A stretch of 64,000 bases of DNA from Bacillota bacterium (GCA_023416585.1 JAEZHM010000093.1:9017-73016); one strand, 5' to 3'; positions 33,057-41,796 are shown, counted from the first letter of the stretch. The notes: generated by a model from the letters alone, not told the origin. Numbers and translations: made by a program.

Positions 33057-34519
33057 GTTTATATCCGCGCAAAGCCGTGGAAAACGATATTCCGGCCCTT
33101 TGCAGTCTTTTTGAAGCATGCATCCAGGACATGGATGAAAAGGGCCTGGACCAATGGCGCTGGGAGGTGTATCCCAGCGAAGAAGTGCTCATGGAGGATG
33201 TCAAGGCACAGACGCTTTATCTCACGGAGGAGGATGGGGTAATCCTGTCCGCCTTCACCATCAATGAGGATCAGCATCCCCTGTATGCGACTCTTCCATG
33301 GCATTTTGGCGTGCGGCCGGCCGTATTGCACCGGCTGGTGGTGAATCCTTCCCGCCAGCATAAGGGTCTGGGCCGGGAGGCCATGGCTCATGTGATACGA
33401 ATTGCATGGGAGCTTGGCCATGACAGCCTGCGCCTGGACACTTACTTGAAGAATACCCGGGCCATGGCTTTGTATGAGGGTATCCCCATGCGCAAGGTGG
33501 GCATGGTAAAATTTGATCACCGGACAACACGTTTCCAGTGTTATGAAATGCCTTTGAAGGATGACTGCCCTCTTTTGCCCTTCAAAATGCAACCCCACTA
33601 CCGCTGCGCGCCGGAGCTTCCCTGGGGCGGAAGTAAGCTCAAAACGCTTTTTGGAAAGGATATTCCAAATGACCGCACCGGGGAAAGCCTGGAGATCAGT
33701 GTGATCCCCGGCAAGGAAAGCCATACGGAAAGCGGCGAAGAATTGAGCGGGCTGCTGGCGAGCTATGGGGCAAAGCTGCAGGGTACGGAGATCAAGGGGC
33801 CGTTCCCGCTTCTGCTCAAGCTTCTGGATGCCAAGGATGTATTAAGCGTTCAGGTGCATCCGGGCGACGAGTATGCTGCGGCGCATGAAGACGGAAAATT
33901 GGGCAAGACGGAAGCTTGGGTCATTCTCCAGGCGGACCCCGGTGCGGAACTGGTGTACGGCCTTGTACCTGATGTCACGCGGGAGGAGCTTGAAAAAGCC
34001 GCCCGGGAAGGTGCGGCGGTGGAAAAATATCTGCGCCGGGTAAAAGTGAAGGACGGCGATGTTTGCTTTATTCCCGCTGGTTGCATCCATGCCATTGGCG
34101 CCGGGATCGTATTGTATGAGATCCAGCAGTCCAGCGATGTTACCTACCGTTTCTATGATTGGGACAGGACTGATGCAAAAGGACAAAAGCGGGCGCTGCA
34201 CATACTAAAGGCGGTGGAAGTGGCGGACCTTAACTTCCGTCTGGATCCTGTGCACCGCATGCCGGGTACAGGCCTCGAGCCGCTTTTGCGCAATGATGTG
34301 TTTGAACTGGATAGGCTTCATGTGTCCGGGGAATTGCAAATCGTGCCCGATCCGCGGCGCTTTGCCTTTTTGACCGCTATGGATTCTCTGCTATTAAGTT
34401 GGGAAGGCGGTGTTCTGGAACTGAAAAAAGGCGATTCCGTGCTGTTGCCGGCGCTCCGGCCCAACTTGTGCCTTAAGGGTGTAGGCGAGGCACTTTATGC
34501 TGCTCCTGCAATAGCTTAG
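33053..34519 (+). CDS. Fusion of GNAT acetyltransferase and class I mannose-6-phosphate isomerase
   Basis: A 488-residue two-domain protein in a single frame without break. Residues 1-170 are a GNAT domain, with the acetyl-CoA loop in VVNPSRQHKGLGREAMAHV (R/Q-x-x-G-x-G) and the following LRLDTYLKNTRAMALYEG. Residues about 175-488 are a full-length ManA: metal ligands in SVQVHPGDEYA (Gln, His), GKTEAWVIL (Glu) and CIHAIGAG (His), and the catalytic arginine region YRFYDWDRTD. ManA links fructose-6-P and mannose-6-P. Stand-alone Firmicute ManA is about 310 residues, so the second half is complete. The acetyl acceptor is unknown. The gene end merges with a family C repeat. Confidence 0.9.
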   Translation: MSLYPRKAVENDIPALCSLFEACIQDMDEKGLDQWRWEVYPSEEVLMEDVKAQTLYLTEEDGVILSAFTINEDQHPLYATLPWHFGVRPAVLHRLVVNPSRQHKGLGREAMAHVIRIAWELGHDSLRLDTYLKNTRAMALYEGIPMRKVGMVKFDHRTTRFQCYEMPLKDDCPLLPFKMQPHYRCAPELPWGGSKLKTLFGKDIPNDRTGESLEISVIPGKESHTESGEELSGLLASYGAKLQGTEIKGPFPLLLKLLDAKDVLSVQVHPGDEYAAAHEDGKLGKTEAWVILQADPGAELVYGLVPDVTREELEKAAREGAAVEKYLRRVKVKDGDVCFIPAGCIHAIGAGIVLYEIQQSSDVTYRFYDWDRTDAKGQKRALHILKAVEVADLNFRLDPVHRMPGTGLEPLLRNDVFELDRLHVSGELQIVPDPRRFAFLTAMDSLLLSWEGGVLELKKGDSVLLPALRPNLCLKGVGEALYAAPAIA

Positions 34520-34571
34520 GGGCTCCGCCCTTGAACCCGGCCAAAGGGACAGAGTTCCTTTGGAATCCCCA
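34518..34571 (-). repeat. Dispersed hairpin repeat, family C
   Basis: Read on the minus strand it starts ATGGGGATTCCAAAGGAA and ends AAGGGCGGAGCCCCTAA at the stop of the ManA fusion, the same frame of words as 37528-37586. From 34572 to 34730 there is only an AT-rich stretch with one perfect hairpin, GCGGGCGATT/AATCGCCCGC, near 34627-34650. Confidence 0.7.
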
Positions 34572-34730
34572 TATTTGGAATGCATAAAACATATGTTTTT
34601 CTAGCCTGTCGTAGGCCGATACACAGCGGGCGATTGGCAATCGCCCGCTTAAGCCGGTTCAAATCAGCAGCGCTTTTTTGAACAGCTGTCTATTGTTTTG
34701 TGAATGGATTTATTCGCAGATGGCTTTGAA

Positions 34731-35642
34731 TCATGCGTAACAAAATATTGCTTCAATTTGCTTTTCGTTCTTTCGTATCCAATGAAACATGGCCGTGGCA
34801 TTTTCGGCCAACGCAAGGTTTCCATTTTGAGAAAAATACGCAATGAACAACAATTCAATGCACTCCATTACGCATACCGCGACCTGCTTCTCTTCACAAG
34901 TCAGCAGGGTTATGTTTTCATAACCCTGAATGATGCTTTTGAGCATTTGAAACCACTTTTCACTTTTTTCTTCGCTTGAATATCCGTCTATCAAAAGCCC
35001 CAGCACAAAGTAGCAGATATCGAAAATGCGGTAATTGATCTGGGAAAGATCAAAGTCGATATAACCGGAAACATTTCCACCCTCAAACAGCAGATTGCCA
35101 AAATGAATATCCCGGTGGATGAGCTGTTTTGGCAGAAAAGCTCTCATCTTCTCCAGTGTGCGAAGGGGTGCGTCAAATTCCTGGCGGGAGATGAGCGAAT
35201 AGCCATTGACATCAAAGTACGCTTTTATCCAACCTTGCATTTCATCCAGCAAACTGTTATCCCAGCACTTAATCTCCTGCTGAGCGTCCAACAAAGCTCT
35301 GTGCAGGTTCGCAATCACTTCCCCAGACCTTCTGGCGATTAAACAGTAGTCTTGATCGTAAATGTTTTCGATATGCTTTCCGGGCAGCCGCTTGCTTAGC
35401 AGATAATAGTGCCCATCGATAATCAGGATCGCATCCTTTTCCAGTGTAGGCACAATCTCCGCAACCGGTATGCCGAAACGCCGCAAGCAGTTTGTGACCG
35501 CAATATGCCGGCGGATGCTGTCAACATCATTCCCGGTTTTCATTATATAGTTGTCGTCGATGCGCCAAGCACTGGCATAGATCTGTTCTGTTATGCGACA
35601 GTCGATTCCCCAATTAGCCTGAATTATGGCGATATAATCCAT
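34731..35642 (-). CDS. APH-fold (aminoglycoside-phosphotransferase-like) small-molecule kinase
   Basis: A 303-residue kinase with the APH fold. The catalytic loop is LIHRDIHFGNLLFEGG (Asp and Asn present) and the metal motif is GYIDFDLSQ, followed by the IFDICYFVLG helix typical of this group. A nucleotide-binding Lys lies in NYIMKTGN. The family includes antibiotic, choline and homoserine kinases and the spore-coat CotS branch. It lies downstream of the flippase gene of the glycan block, which makes a sugar- or choline-type substrate conceivable. ATG 35642 follows GAGGTG by 6 bases. Confidence 0.82.
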   Translation of the reverse strand: MDYIAIIQANWGIDCRITEQIYASAWRIDDNYIMKTGNDVDSIRRHIAVTNCLRRFGIPVAEIVPTLEKDAILIIDGHYYLLSKRLPGKHIENIYDQDYCLIARRSGEVIANLHRALLDAQQEIKCWDNSLLDEMQGWIKAYFDVNGYSLISRQEFDAPLRTLEKMRAFLPKQLIHRDIHFGNLLFEGGNVSGYIDFDLSQINYRIFDICYFVLGLLIDGYSSEEKSEKWFQMLKSIIQGYENITLLTCEEKQVAVCVMECIELLFIAYFSQNGNLALAENATAMFHWIRKNEKQIEAIFCYA

Positions 35643-35697
35643 CTGCCACACCTCGCCCGAAAGCTTTTGACCTTATGGGTATTGTAAATATAGGAGG

Positions 35698-37230
35698 TCA
35701 TTGACCACCCGCTTTTCTCGTTATCCCTTGGAGCCTTGCCCAGACTTCCCTCAATTGCTGCCTGTCAAACAGCCAGGCCATGATAGCTGTGACCAGGGTT
35801 GCGTATATGGTCAGCAGCACAGCATAACCGATCCACGCAACGAACCTCGTGGGCATCAAAGGCCAAATCAGAAAAGGTATGCATATCAGCACGCCTGTCA
35901 GTATCAGGCGGCCCATACGAATAAGCGTTTCCCGAAAAGGAAGGCCTGTGATATGCTTGGGCACGAACCACAGTTGAATACCCACCCGTGTAAGGTTGGA
36001 AAGCAGGATGCCCGCCGCAATGCCCGGAAGGCCGAAGAATGTGCCAAGGATCAGCCCCAGCCCGAAGCCTAAGCAAACCTGCAGCGTGTTGTGATGACGC
36101 GTTTCCCGGAACTTGCCTGCCGCGGTGACCATCAGATCCAACGGCGCCTTGATCTGGTCTGTCAACCCTTCCAAGGTCAAAAGCACACCCAGAATGGGCA
36201 CCACATAGTTCACATAATTCGCATCATGGGTGCCCCTGGTGAACAACTGCACAAAGGGTACGATCAGCACCATGGAAACGGAATACAGCACTGTGATCAG
36301 CGACAAGAATAGGAATTCATACTCCCGGTAGGCCCTGCGGAATTTATCCATCTCCTCCCGGGCGAGAAGCTCGCCAAAGAAAGAATAAAGCCCGGTGCTT
36401 ACCATTTTCAAAATGCCCCACAGGCCTACAGTTACCATATGATAGGTGCTGTAGACGCTTACCAAGTGGGCATCCCTGGTGATGACGGTGGTGAGAATGA
36501 TGCCCATGCCCTGATGCAGCGTTACGGTTAGCTGCTGGTACAGCGCATCCCAGCGGCGGCTGAGCGGTGCCTTATCGGGCTTGGCCTTATAGTTCACATA
36601 AGGGTAATGGCGGCGGACGTAGGCATACAATAGGACGGAGCGTAAAAGAATGGTCAACCCCGCCAGCAGCCGCAATAGCAGGATGTCTGCTTTTATGAGG
36701 GATAAAGCTACAATGACCGCTGTTTGAAGCAGCAGGGAGGCCATAGAGGCCCAGGATACCACAAATGTTTTCTGGTCGGCTGTAAGCAGAACCCTGTAGC
36801 GGGAGAGTGTAAAAAACTCCAGCGTGCCCGACAAACCCATAATAGCAACCAGCAGCCCAACAGACAGGCGGGACAGGGATGTAATGGGCACCACCAGCGG
36901 ATAGATTGCGGAAAATACAAGCGTCAGCGCAACAAACAAAAAGCCTGCTTTTTGATAAAACTGCCTGGCGGCGGAAACGATGGCACTGATTTTGTCGTGG
37001 TCGTTCTCGCTTAAGGGCTTGTATAGGCCATAGATGGCGGCGGCGGCCAGCCCAGCCTCTACCAGCTTGAAATAGCCGATGAACTCGGTAATGGAGGCTA
37101 CCAGGCCGTTGATTTCCGAACCGTAAAAAGTCAGCATCAGCCTGGGGGTTACAAACCCCAGCAGCATGGCTACGATCTGGTAGGCCCCGGTAGCTAGTGT
37201 ATTTCGCATGGCGGCTCTGGTACGGCTCAT
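35698..37230 (-). CDS. Polysaccharide flippase (Wzx/MurJ-like MOP superfamily)
   Basis: A 510-residue membrane protein with twelve to fourteen spans, of the oligosaccharide flippase type that moves lipid-linked glycans across the membrane. The N-terminus (RNTLATGAYQIVAMLLGFV, then YGSEINGLVASITEFIGYF) and the later SVYSTYHMVTVGLWGI region follow the Wzx pattern. It lies 357 bases downstream of licD on the same strand, with repeats between, and ends 55 bases before the APH-fold kinase. It is the only flippase seen in the glycan block. Confidence 0.87.
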   Translation of the reverse strand: MSRTRAAMRNTLATGAYQIVAMLLGFVTPRLMLTFYGSEINGLVASITEFIGYFKLVEAGLAAAAIYGLYKPLSENDHDKISAIVSAARQFYQKAGFLFVALTLVFSAIYPLVVPITSLSRLSVGLLVAIMGLSGTLEFFTLSRYRVLLTADQKTFVVSWASMASLLLQTAVIVALSLIKADILLLRLLAGLTILLRSVLLYAYVRRHYPYVNYKAKPDKAPLSRRWDALYQQLTVTLHQGMGIILTTVITRDAHLVSVYSTYHMVTVGLWGILKMVSTGLYSFFGELLAREEMDKFRRAYREYEFLFLSLITVLYSVSMVLIVPFVQLFTRGTHDANYVNYVVPILGVLLTLEGLTDQIKAPLDLMVTAAGKFRETRHHNTLQVCLGFGLGLILGTFFGLPGIAAGILLSNLTRVGIQLWFVPKHITGLPFRETLIRMGRLILTGVLICIPFLIWPLMPTRFVAWIGYAVLLTIYATLVTAIMAWLFDRQQLREVWARLQGITRKAGGQ

Positions 37231-37239
37231 AGAACCTCA

Positions 37240-37280
37240 CGGGGAGACGTCAAAGGGATTTCATCCCTTTGGAATCCCTT
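37240..37280 (-). repeat. Dispersed hairpin repeat, family C
   Basis: CAAAGGGAT and ATCCCTTTG form a perfect 9-base hairpin (37251-37271) followed by GAATCCC. Confidence 0.65.
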
Positions 37281-37378
37281 TCATTCTTTTATTGAGCTAA
37301 TTATGGCAGTAATAAATCGGTTCGTTAAGGTTGTGACCATTTATGATTGCCTATAGGTAGAAAGCAAATTCCGCGCAT

Positions 37379-37454
37379 TGTCATCCTAAGGAGCGTAGCG
37401 ACGAAGGATCTTGATGGGCTTGTAAAAAGATCCTCCACTTCTTTCAGGATGACA
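37379..37454. repeat. MITE-like palindromic element with TGTCATCC ends
   Basis: TGTCATCC at 37379 is answered by GGATGACA at 37447-37454, and inner GGATCTTGATG/TAAAAAGATCC words also pair, giving a 76-base imperfect palindrome. The 5' word GAGCGTAGCGACGAAGGATC is of a type that recurs in many bacterial genomes. Confidence 0.65.
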
Positions 37455-37527
37455 GCTTGCTTGATTGGATTCTCTTCCAAAGTCTATACGTATTGATGTA
37501 CTATAGTTATGTATAAGTGTTATCTTA

Positions 37528-37586
37528 ATGGGGATTCCAAAGGGATGAATCCCTTTGGCGGGATTCCTAAGGGCGGAGCCCTTAGG
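37528..37586 (+). repeat. Dispersed hairpin repeat, family C
   Basis: ATGGGGATTCCAAAGGGATG, then the hairpins CCAAAGGGAT/ATCCCTTTGG and CCTAAGGGCGGAGCCCTTAGG. It runs to the licD stop codon, and with 37240-37454 fills the 357-base gap, which holds no gene. Confidence 0.75.
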
Positions 37587-38333
37587 TCATAGGTCCAGGT
37601 GCTTGGCCACACGCTCGCTTTCGGGCGGCGGTGTCATGTAGTCCGGGCCAAAGAGCTTTACGAGCACGGTATGATAGTCTCTGGGAATGAGGACGGTAAG
37701 GTGCTCGAAAGAAGCTTCCGTGAGATCGTCAAACAGCTTTGGGTCCCAGGTCATGGAAAGAAGGCCGAAGGCGCCGTTGGACATATGAACTTCGCGGCCT
37801 TGTTTATTATGCTTGGAAAGACGCTCGTACCAGGCGGTTTTTTGTTCTACGGAAAAAGGCAGGCCAAGGATATGGGAAACAAACAGTAGCAGCTTTTGGG
37901 AAAGCGTAAAACGGCTGTAATCCACGTTCTTTTTCAGCATGCCCTGTAATAGGCGCAGTAGCGTCAGACGCACCCGGCGATTGAAATTTCCTTCCGGAAG
38001 ATAGTCCATAATAAAAAGATCTGTAAAGGCATCGTCTACCAGAGGATCCTTGCTCATAACCCGAGGCGTCCAGGTGTTGGTACGGGAGAGAAGATACTTT
38101 TCGCTGCACTCTTTGGGGTATACCGCCGCGAAGCGCTCATAGGCATCTCTGGTCATGATCAGGTCGATGTCGTCATCCCAGGGAATGAAGCCTTTGTGCC
38201 GCACTGCACCCAGGAGCGAACCGCACATCATGGCATAGGGGATATGATGGGCAGAGCAGACTTTTACAATATCTTCAAACTGGCCCAGCAGTTCCTTGTG
38301 GATCAGGTGGAGACTGCGCGGCATTGTGCTCAT
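37587..38333 (-). CDS. LicD family phosphotransferase
   Basis: A 248-residue protein with the LicD nucleotidyltransferase-like core GSLLGAVRHKGFIPWDDDID (about residues 38-57), whose Asp pair binds metal. LicD enzymes transfer phosphocholine, and relatives transfer ribitol-phosphate, onto surface glycans using CDP-activated donors. A 4-base ATGA overlap joins it to the transketolase C-subunit gene. No choline uptake or CDP-choline gene is nearby, so the group transferred is open. It is the last gene of the tight part of the glycan operon. Confidence 0.88.
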   Translation of the reverse strand: MSTMPRSLHLIHKELLGQFEDIVKVCSAHHIPYAMMCGSLLGAVRHKGFIPWDDDIDLIMTRDAYERFAAVYPKECSEKYLLSRTNTWTPRVMSKDPLVDDAFTDLFIMDYLPEGNFNRRVRLTLLRLLQGMLKKNVDYSRFTLSQKLLLFVSHILGLPFSVEQKTAWYERLSKHNKQGREVHMSNGAFGLLSMTWDPKLFDDLTEASFEHLTVLIPRDYHTVLVKLFGPDYMTPPPESERVAKHLDL

Positions 38334-39265
38334 AGCTTTTGCTCCTTCAGTGCCTGCATGGTTTTTTCGGCGATGGATTGAAAGTCCAAACCATACTGCT
38401 CCCGCAAGTATTGCTGGGAACCCACAATGGTGGAATAGGCATCCTGCATGCCAAGGCGCATGACACGCGCCCGGTTGCCGGTCATATCGCCCACCGTTTC
38501 TGCCACCGCGCCGCCCAGGCCGCCAAGGTTCGTATGTTCCTCCACCGTGACGATGAGGGGCAGCTCTTTTGCCAGGCGGCGAATCAAATCTTCATCCAGG
38601 GGCTTTATGGTGGGAAAGCTGTATACGCCGGCAGATACACCTTGCTTTTGAAGCAATTCCGCCGCGGCAACGGTTTGGGAAAGGATGCCTCCCGCGGAAA
38701 GAATGGCGACATTTGCCCCTTCTTTCAGGCACAAGCCCTGCCCGATGCGATAGTTTTCAATAGGCTTTTGATGCACCGTAGGCTCGCCGCCACGGCCCAG
38801 GCGCAGATAGCATGTGCCGGAATGATAGGTGAGGGCCGGCATTACCGCGCGAACTTCGACTGGATCGCCAGGTGTGAACACCGCCACATCAGGCAGCGCC
38901 CGCATTATGGCCATATCCTCTGTGGCGTGGTGGCTCATGCCAAGCGAGCCGTACACAAACCCGCCGCCCACGCAGACGATTTTCACATTGGCATGGTGGT
39001 AGGCACAGTCATTGCGAATCTGCTCCAGGCAGCGAAGTGTGGGGAAATTGCCGATGGAGTAGGTAAAGACAGTCTTTCCCGAAAGCGCCATGCCGGCGGC
39101 CATGCCTGTCATGGCCTGCTCGGATATGCCCGCGTTGAAAAACTGATGCGGGTATGTTTCCCAGTAGGGTTTCAATACGCCAAACCCCAAATCCCCTGTA
39201 ATCAGAAATATGTTGGGGTCCTGCCTGGCCAGATCCTGCAAAGCGGCAGTGAATGCATCCCTCAT
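38330..39265 (-). CDS. Transketolase, C-terminal subunit
   Basis: A 311-residue half transketolase holding the pyrimidine-binding and C-terminal domains: ITGDLGFGV, FFNAGISEQAMTGMAAGMA (the catalytic Glu), and the terminal domain starting VAILSAGGILSQTV. With the N-terminal subunit it should make an active thiamine-diphosphate enzyme that moves two-carbon units between ketoses and aldoses. It overlaps the neighbours by 4 bases on both sides. Being in an envelope-glycan operon, it may serve a special sugar pathway and not the central pentose route. Confidence 0.9.
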   Translation of the reverse strand: MRDAFTAALQDLARQDPNIFLITGDLGFGVLKPYWETYPHQFFNAGISEQAMTGMAAGMALSGKTVFTYSIGNFPTLRCLEQIRNDCAYHHANVKIVCVGGGFVYGSLGMSHHATEDMAIMRALPDVAVFTPGDPVEVRAVMPALTYHSGTCYLRLGRGGEPTVHQKPIENYRIGQGLCLKEGANVAILSAGGILSQTVAAAELLQKQGVSAGVYSFPTIKPLDEDLIRRLAKELPLIVTVEEHTNLGGLGGAVAETVGDMTGNRARVMRLGMQDAYSTIVGSQQYLREQYGLDFQSIAEKTMQALKEQKL

Positions 39266-40083
39266 GGCTTTTGCGCCTCCAGTTCACGGACCGCCGCTTC
39301 ATATTCCTCACCCTGGGGTGTGCGGTAGTGCCAGAGAATGTTGTTCTCCATAAAGGAGATACCCTTGCCCTTTACCGTATGGGCGATAACGACGGAAGGC
39401 GCTTTCGTTTCCTCCCTTGCTTTATCAAAGGCATTGCGCAGGGAAGCGTGGTCGTGGCCGTCCGCCTCAAGCACGTTCCAGCCAAAGGCGCGCCACTTAT
39501 CGGCAAAGGGCTCCAGCTTAATGGTACGCTCGCAAAAATCCAGACTCTGCATTTTGTTGTAGTCGATGATGGCGGTGAGATTGCTCAGATTTAGGTGATG
39601 GGCGATCAAAGCGCTTTCCCACACGCTGCCCTCATCGCATTCCCCGTCGCCGCATACTACATACACTCGCCAGTTCTTGCCGTCCCTTTGCGCAGCCAAG
39701 GCCATGCCTGTTCCCACGGGCAGGCCGTGGCCCAGAGAGCCGGTAGAAAACTCGACCCCCGGTATCCCCTTGTGGGATACGTGGCCGGACAGCAGGCTGC
39801 CGTTCTGGTAGTGGGTTTTCAGCAAGTCCACATCAAAAAAGCCGCGCTCCGCCAAAGCGGCGTACACGGCGGCTCCGGCGTGACCCTTGCTTAAAATCAG
39901 CCGGTCCCTATCCTCCCAGCGGGGATTTTCGCTTTTTACCTTCAACACATCGGCATACAGAACGGCCATGATATCCGCGACAGACAAAATGGCCCCAATG
40001 TGGGAGCCGTAGGATAAGTGAGTCATTTCCAGACCGTGACGTTTGATTTGATAGGCCAGCTTTTCGCTGGAAAGTGCGGTCAT
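39262..40083 (-). CDS. Transketolase, N-terminal subunit
   Basis: A 273-residue thiamine-diphosphate-binding half: GHAGAAVYAALAERGFFD, GSLGHGLPVGTGMALAAQ and the metal/TPP motif CGDGECDEGSVWESA through DYNKMQSLD are all of transketolase type. It is the partner of the 38330-39265 product. The start codon overlaps the stop of the sugar transferase gene by 4 bases. Split transketolases are common in Clostridia, but the setting between a sugar-phosphate transferase and LicD is notable. Confidence 0.9.
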   Translation of the reverse strand: MTALSSEKLAYQIKRHGLEMTHLSYGSHIGAILSVADIMAVLYADVLKVKSENPRWEDRDRLILSKGHAGAAVYAALAERGFFDVDLLKTHYQNGSLLSGHVSHKGIPGVEFSTGSLGHGLPVGTGMALAAQRDGKNWRVYVVCGDGECDEGSVWESALIAHHLNLSNLTAIIDYNKMQSLDFCERTIKLEPFADKWRAFGWNVLEADGHDHASLRNAFDKAREETKAPSVVIAHTVKGKGISFMENNILWHYRTPQGEEYEAAVRELEAQKP

Positions 40084-40790
40084 GCGTTTTCCTTTCCGGG
40101 GGCGGCTTTGGCGGTCTCTTCCCGCACTACGCGCTTAGCTTTTTTAAATACACCGGTTATGGTGCGCAAAAACAGTTTCGCGTCCAGAAGAAAGCTTTGG
40201 TTCAAAGCGTACTTAACCCTTAGGGCGTTTTTATGGTCGAGTATGTACTTCTCGTAATTCTCCACAGGGTTTTCCGTGCCTAGCAGTTCATCCTGGTTGA
40301 TGTACACCAGGGAGCTTTCATCGCTGATACCTGGCCGTACCCACAGGATGCATTCCTGGTCGCGTGTATACCGCATGGTGTATCGCAGCAGCTCTGGCCG
40401 CGGGCCGATGAAGCTCATATCGCCGGTCAGAATGTTCAAAATCTGGGGAATCTCGTCCAGCTTCGTCTTGCGAAGTATGCGCCCAACTCTCGTTACCCGG
40501 GAATCGTTTAATGCGGTGGTGCCGCCCGTTTTTTCGGCATCCTTGACCATGGTGCGGAACTTGAAAATAAGGAACGTCTTGTTATGATAGCCGCCTCTTG
40601 GAGCCCGGTAGAAAATGGGACCTTCGGAATCCAGCCTCACGGCAATGGCAACAGGGATCATGAGAATCAGGCCCGGAACCAAAAGTATCAGTGCCAACAG
40701 AAAATCGAAGATACGTTTTACAACAATACTATAAAAGGGATGGGATAAAGGTCCCTTCCATACTGGTAGTTCGGGAATGTTTTGACGCAT
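40080..40790 (-). CDS. Polyprenyl-phosphate sugar-1-phosphate transferase (WcaJ/PglC type)
   Basis: A 236-residue membrane enzyme that starts glycan assembly by placing a sugar-1-phosphate on undecaprenyl phosphate. The single membrane helix (about residues 27-50) precedes the catalytic core: RAPRGGYHNKTFLIFKFRTM, GRILRKTKLDEIPQILNIL (catalytic Asp-Glu) and GDMSFIGPRPELL. It heads the operon and has its own promoter at 40844-40872. Its ribosome site lies within a CTCCTTAAAGGAG palindrome. The sugar cannot be told from sequence. Confidence 0.92.
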   Translation of the reverse strand: MRQNIPELPVWKGPLSHPFYSIVVKRIFDFLLALILLVPGLILMIPVAIAVRLDSEGPIFYRAPRGGYHNKTFLIFKFRTMVKDAEKTGGTTALNDSRVTRVGRILRKTKLDEIPQILNILTGDMSFIGPRPELLRYTMRYTRDQECILWVRPGISDESSLVYINQDELLGTENPVENYEKYILDHKNALRVKYALNQSFLLDAKLFLRTITGVFKKAKRVVREETAKAAPGKENA

Positions 40791-40843
40791 TACTGTTCCT
40801 CCTTAAAGGAGAGATAACTATATACAATAAAACAAGCTTTGTT

Positions 40844-40872
40844 ATGGTAGCACAGGGCACTTGCAATGTCAA
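40844..40872 (-). promoter_or_regulatory. Promoter of the glycan operon
   Basis: A perfect TTGACA (40867-40872) and TACCAT (40844-40849), read on the minus strand, are 17 bases apart in the 90-base gap after the MscS gene. Confidence 0.55.
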
Positions 40873-40880
40873 TTAAGCAC

Positions 40881-41753
40881 TTATTCTGCCGTGATCCGGC
40901 GGATATGCGGCATCTGAATGCCTTCACGGTCAAAGCGGTTCTTGACACGCATGCGCAGTTCCCGCTCAATGCGCCAGTTTTCTTTGACCGGGCACAGCGC
41001 GGACAGGCGTACAATAATGCAGTCGGCTTCAAAGGAAAGCACGCCAAGCACCTGAGGCGGTTCGCTGAAGCCTTCGATCGCCTTGTTTGCAGCCCCCATC
41101 TCGTCTTCCAGAATACTAAGCAGCCTTTCCAGCTTCTCTTCGTAAGGCAGCCGCACATCCACGATTGCCCGCTTGAAGGTGCGTGTCATATTGGTGACGG
41201 TGCGTATGTCGCCATTGGGTATGACATAGAGGTTTCCGCTGAAGTGGCGGATGGAGGTGGTGCGCAGCGCGATGGATTCCACCTCGCCGGAAAGACCGTT
41301 CACTTCTACGATGTCGCCCACGATGATATTGCCTTCCACCCATAGGAAGATACCGGATATGGTATCCTTCACCAGCGTCTGCGCCCCGAAGCCGACGGCG
41401 ATACCGCCTACCCCGGCCACGGCAATCATGGAGGTAACGTTTACGCCGAATACGCCCAGCACAAAGGTGGCAATGAGAAAGTACATGACATAATTGAACA
41501 CGCTGGTAGTCAGGGATCGCAGCGTTTCCCGCTGGCCGGGGGTGCGGCCCTCCTTGGCGCGCATCATCTTGCGTATCAAGTGCCTGCCCATGCGTATGGC
41601 CAGCGCTCCCAGCAGGATTACCAGCCCCGCCAGCAGCAGCTTGCTCAGCCACATGGGCAGGTCACTTATGAACTGCCCGGCGGCCTCGCCCGCATTTTCC
41701 AGGGTATTGTTTACGCTTTCCATCAGCGTTGGATTATCGGGTATGGGAGTCAT
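40881..41753 (-). CDS. MscS-type mechanosensitive channel
   Basis: A 290-residue channel that opens under membrane tension. Three spans (the first at about residues 33-55) end in the pore helix, with IAVAGVGGIAVGFGAQTLVK and then the beta domain FLWVEGNIIVGDIVEVNGLSG and VIPNGDI, all MscS marks. The C-terminal alpha/beta domain follows. ATG 41753 has GAGGAG 6 bases upstream; the longer frame lacks a site. It lies 43 bases after the HAD phosphatase gene on the same strand. Confidence 0.9.
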   Translation of the reverse strand: MTPIPDNPTLMESVNNTLENAGEAAGQFISDLPMWLSKLLLAGLVILLGALAIRMGRHLIRKMMRAKEGRTPGQRETLRSLTTSVFNYVMYFLIATFVLGVFGVNVTSMIAVAGVGGIAVGFGAQTLVKDTISGIFLWVEGNIIVGDIVEVNGLSGEVESIALRTTSIRHFSGNLYVIPNGDIRTVTNMTRTFKRAIVDVRLPYEEKLERLLSILEDEMGAANKAIEGFSEPPQVLGVLSFEADCIIVRLSALCPVKENWRIERELRMRVKNRFDREGIQMPHIRRITAE

Positions 41754-41796
41754 TGCTTCTCCTCTTTGATTATTCATGAAGGGAACAGGAGATTTC

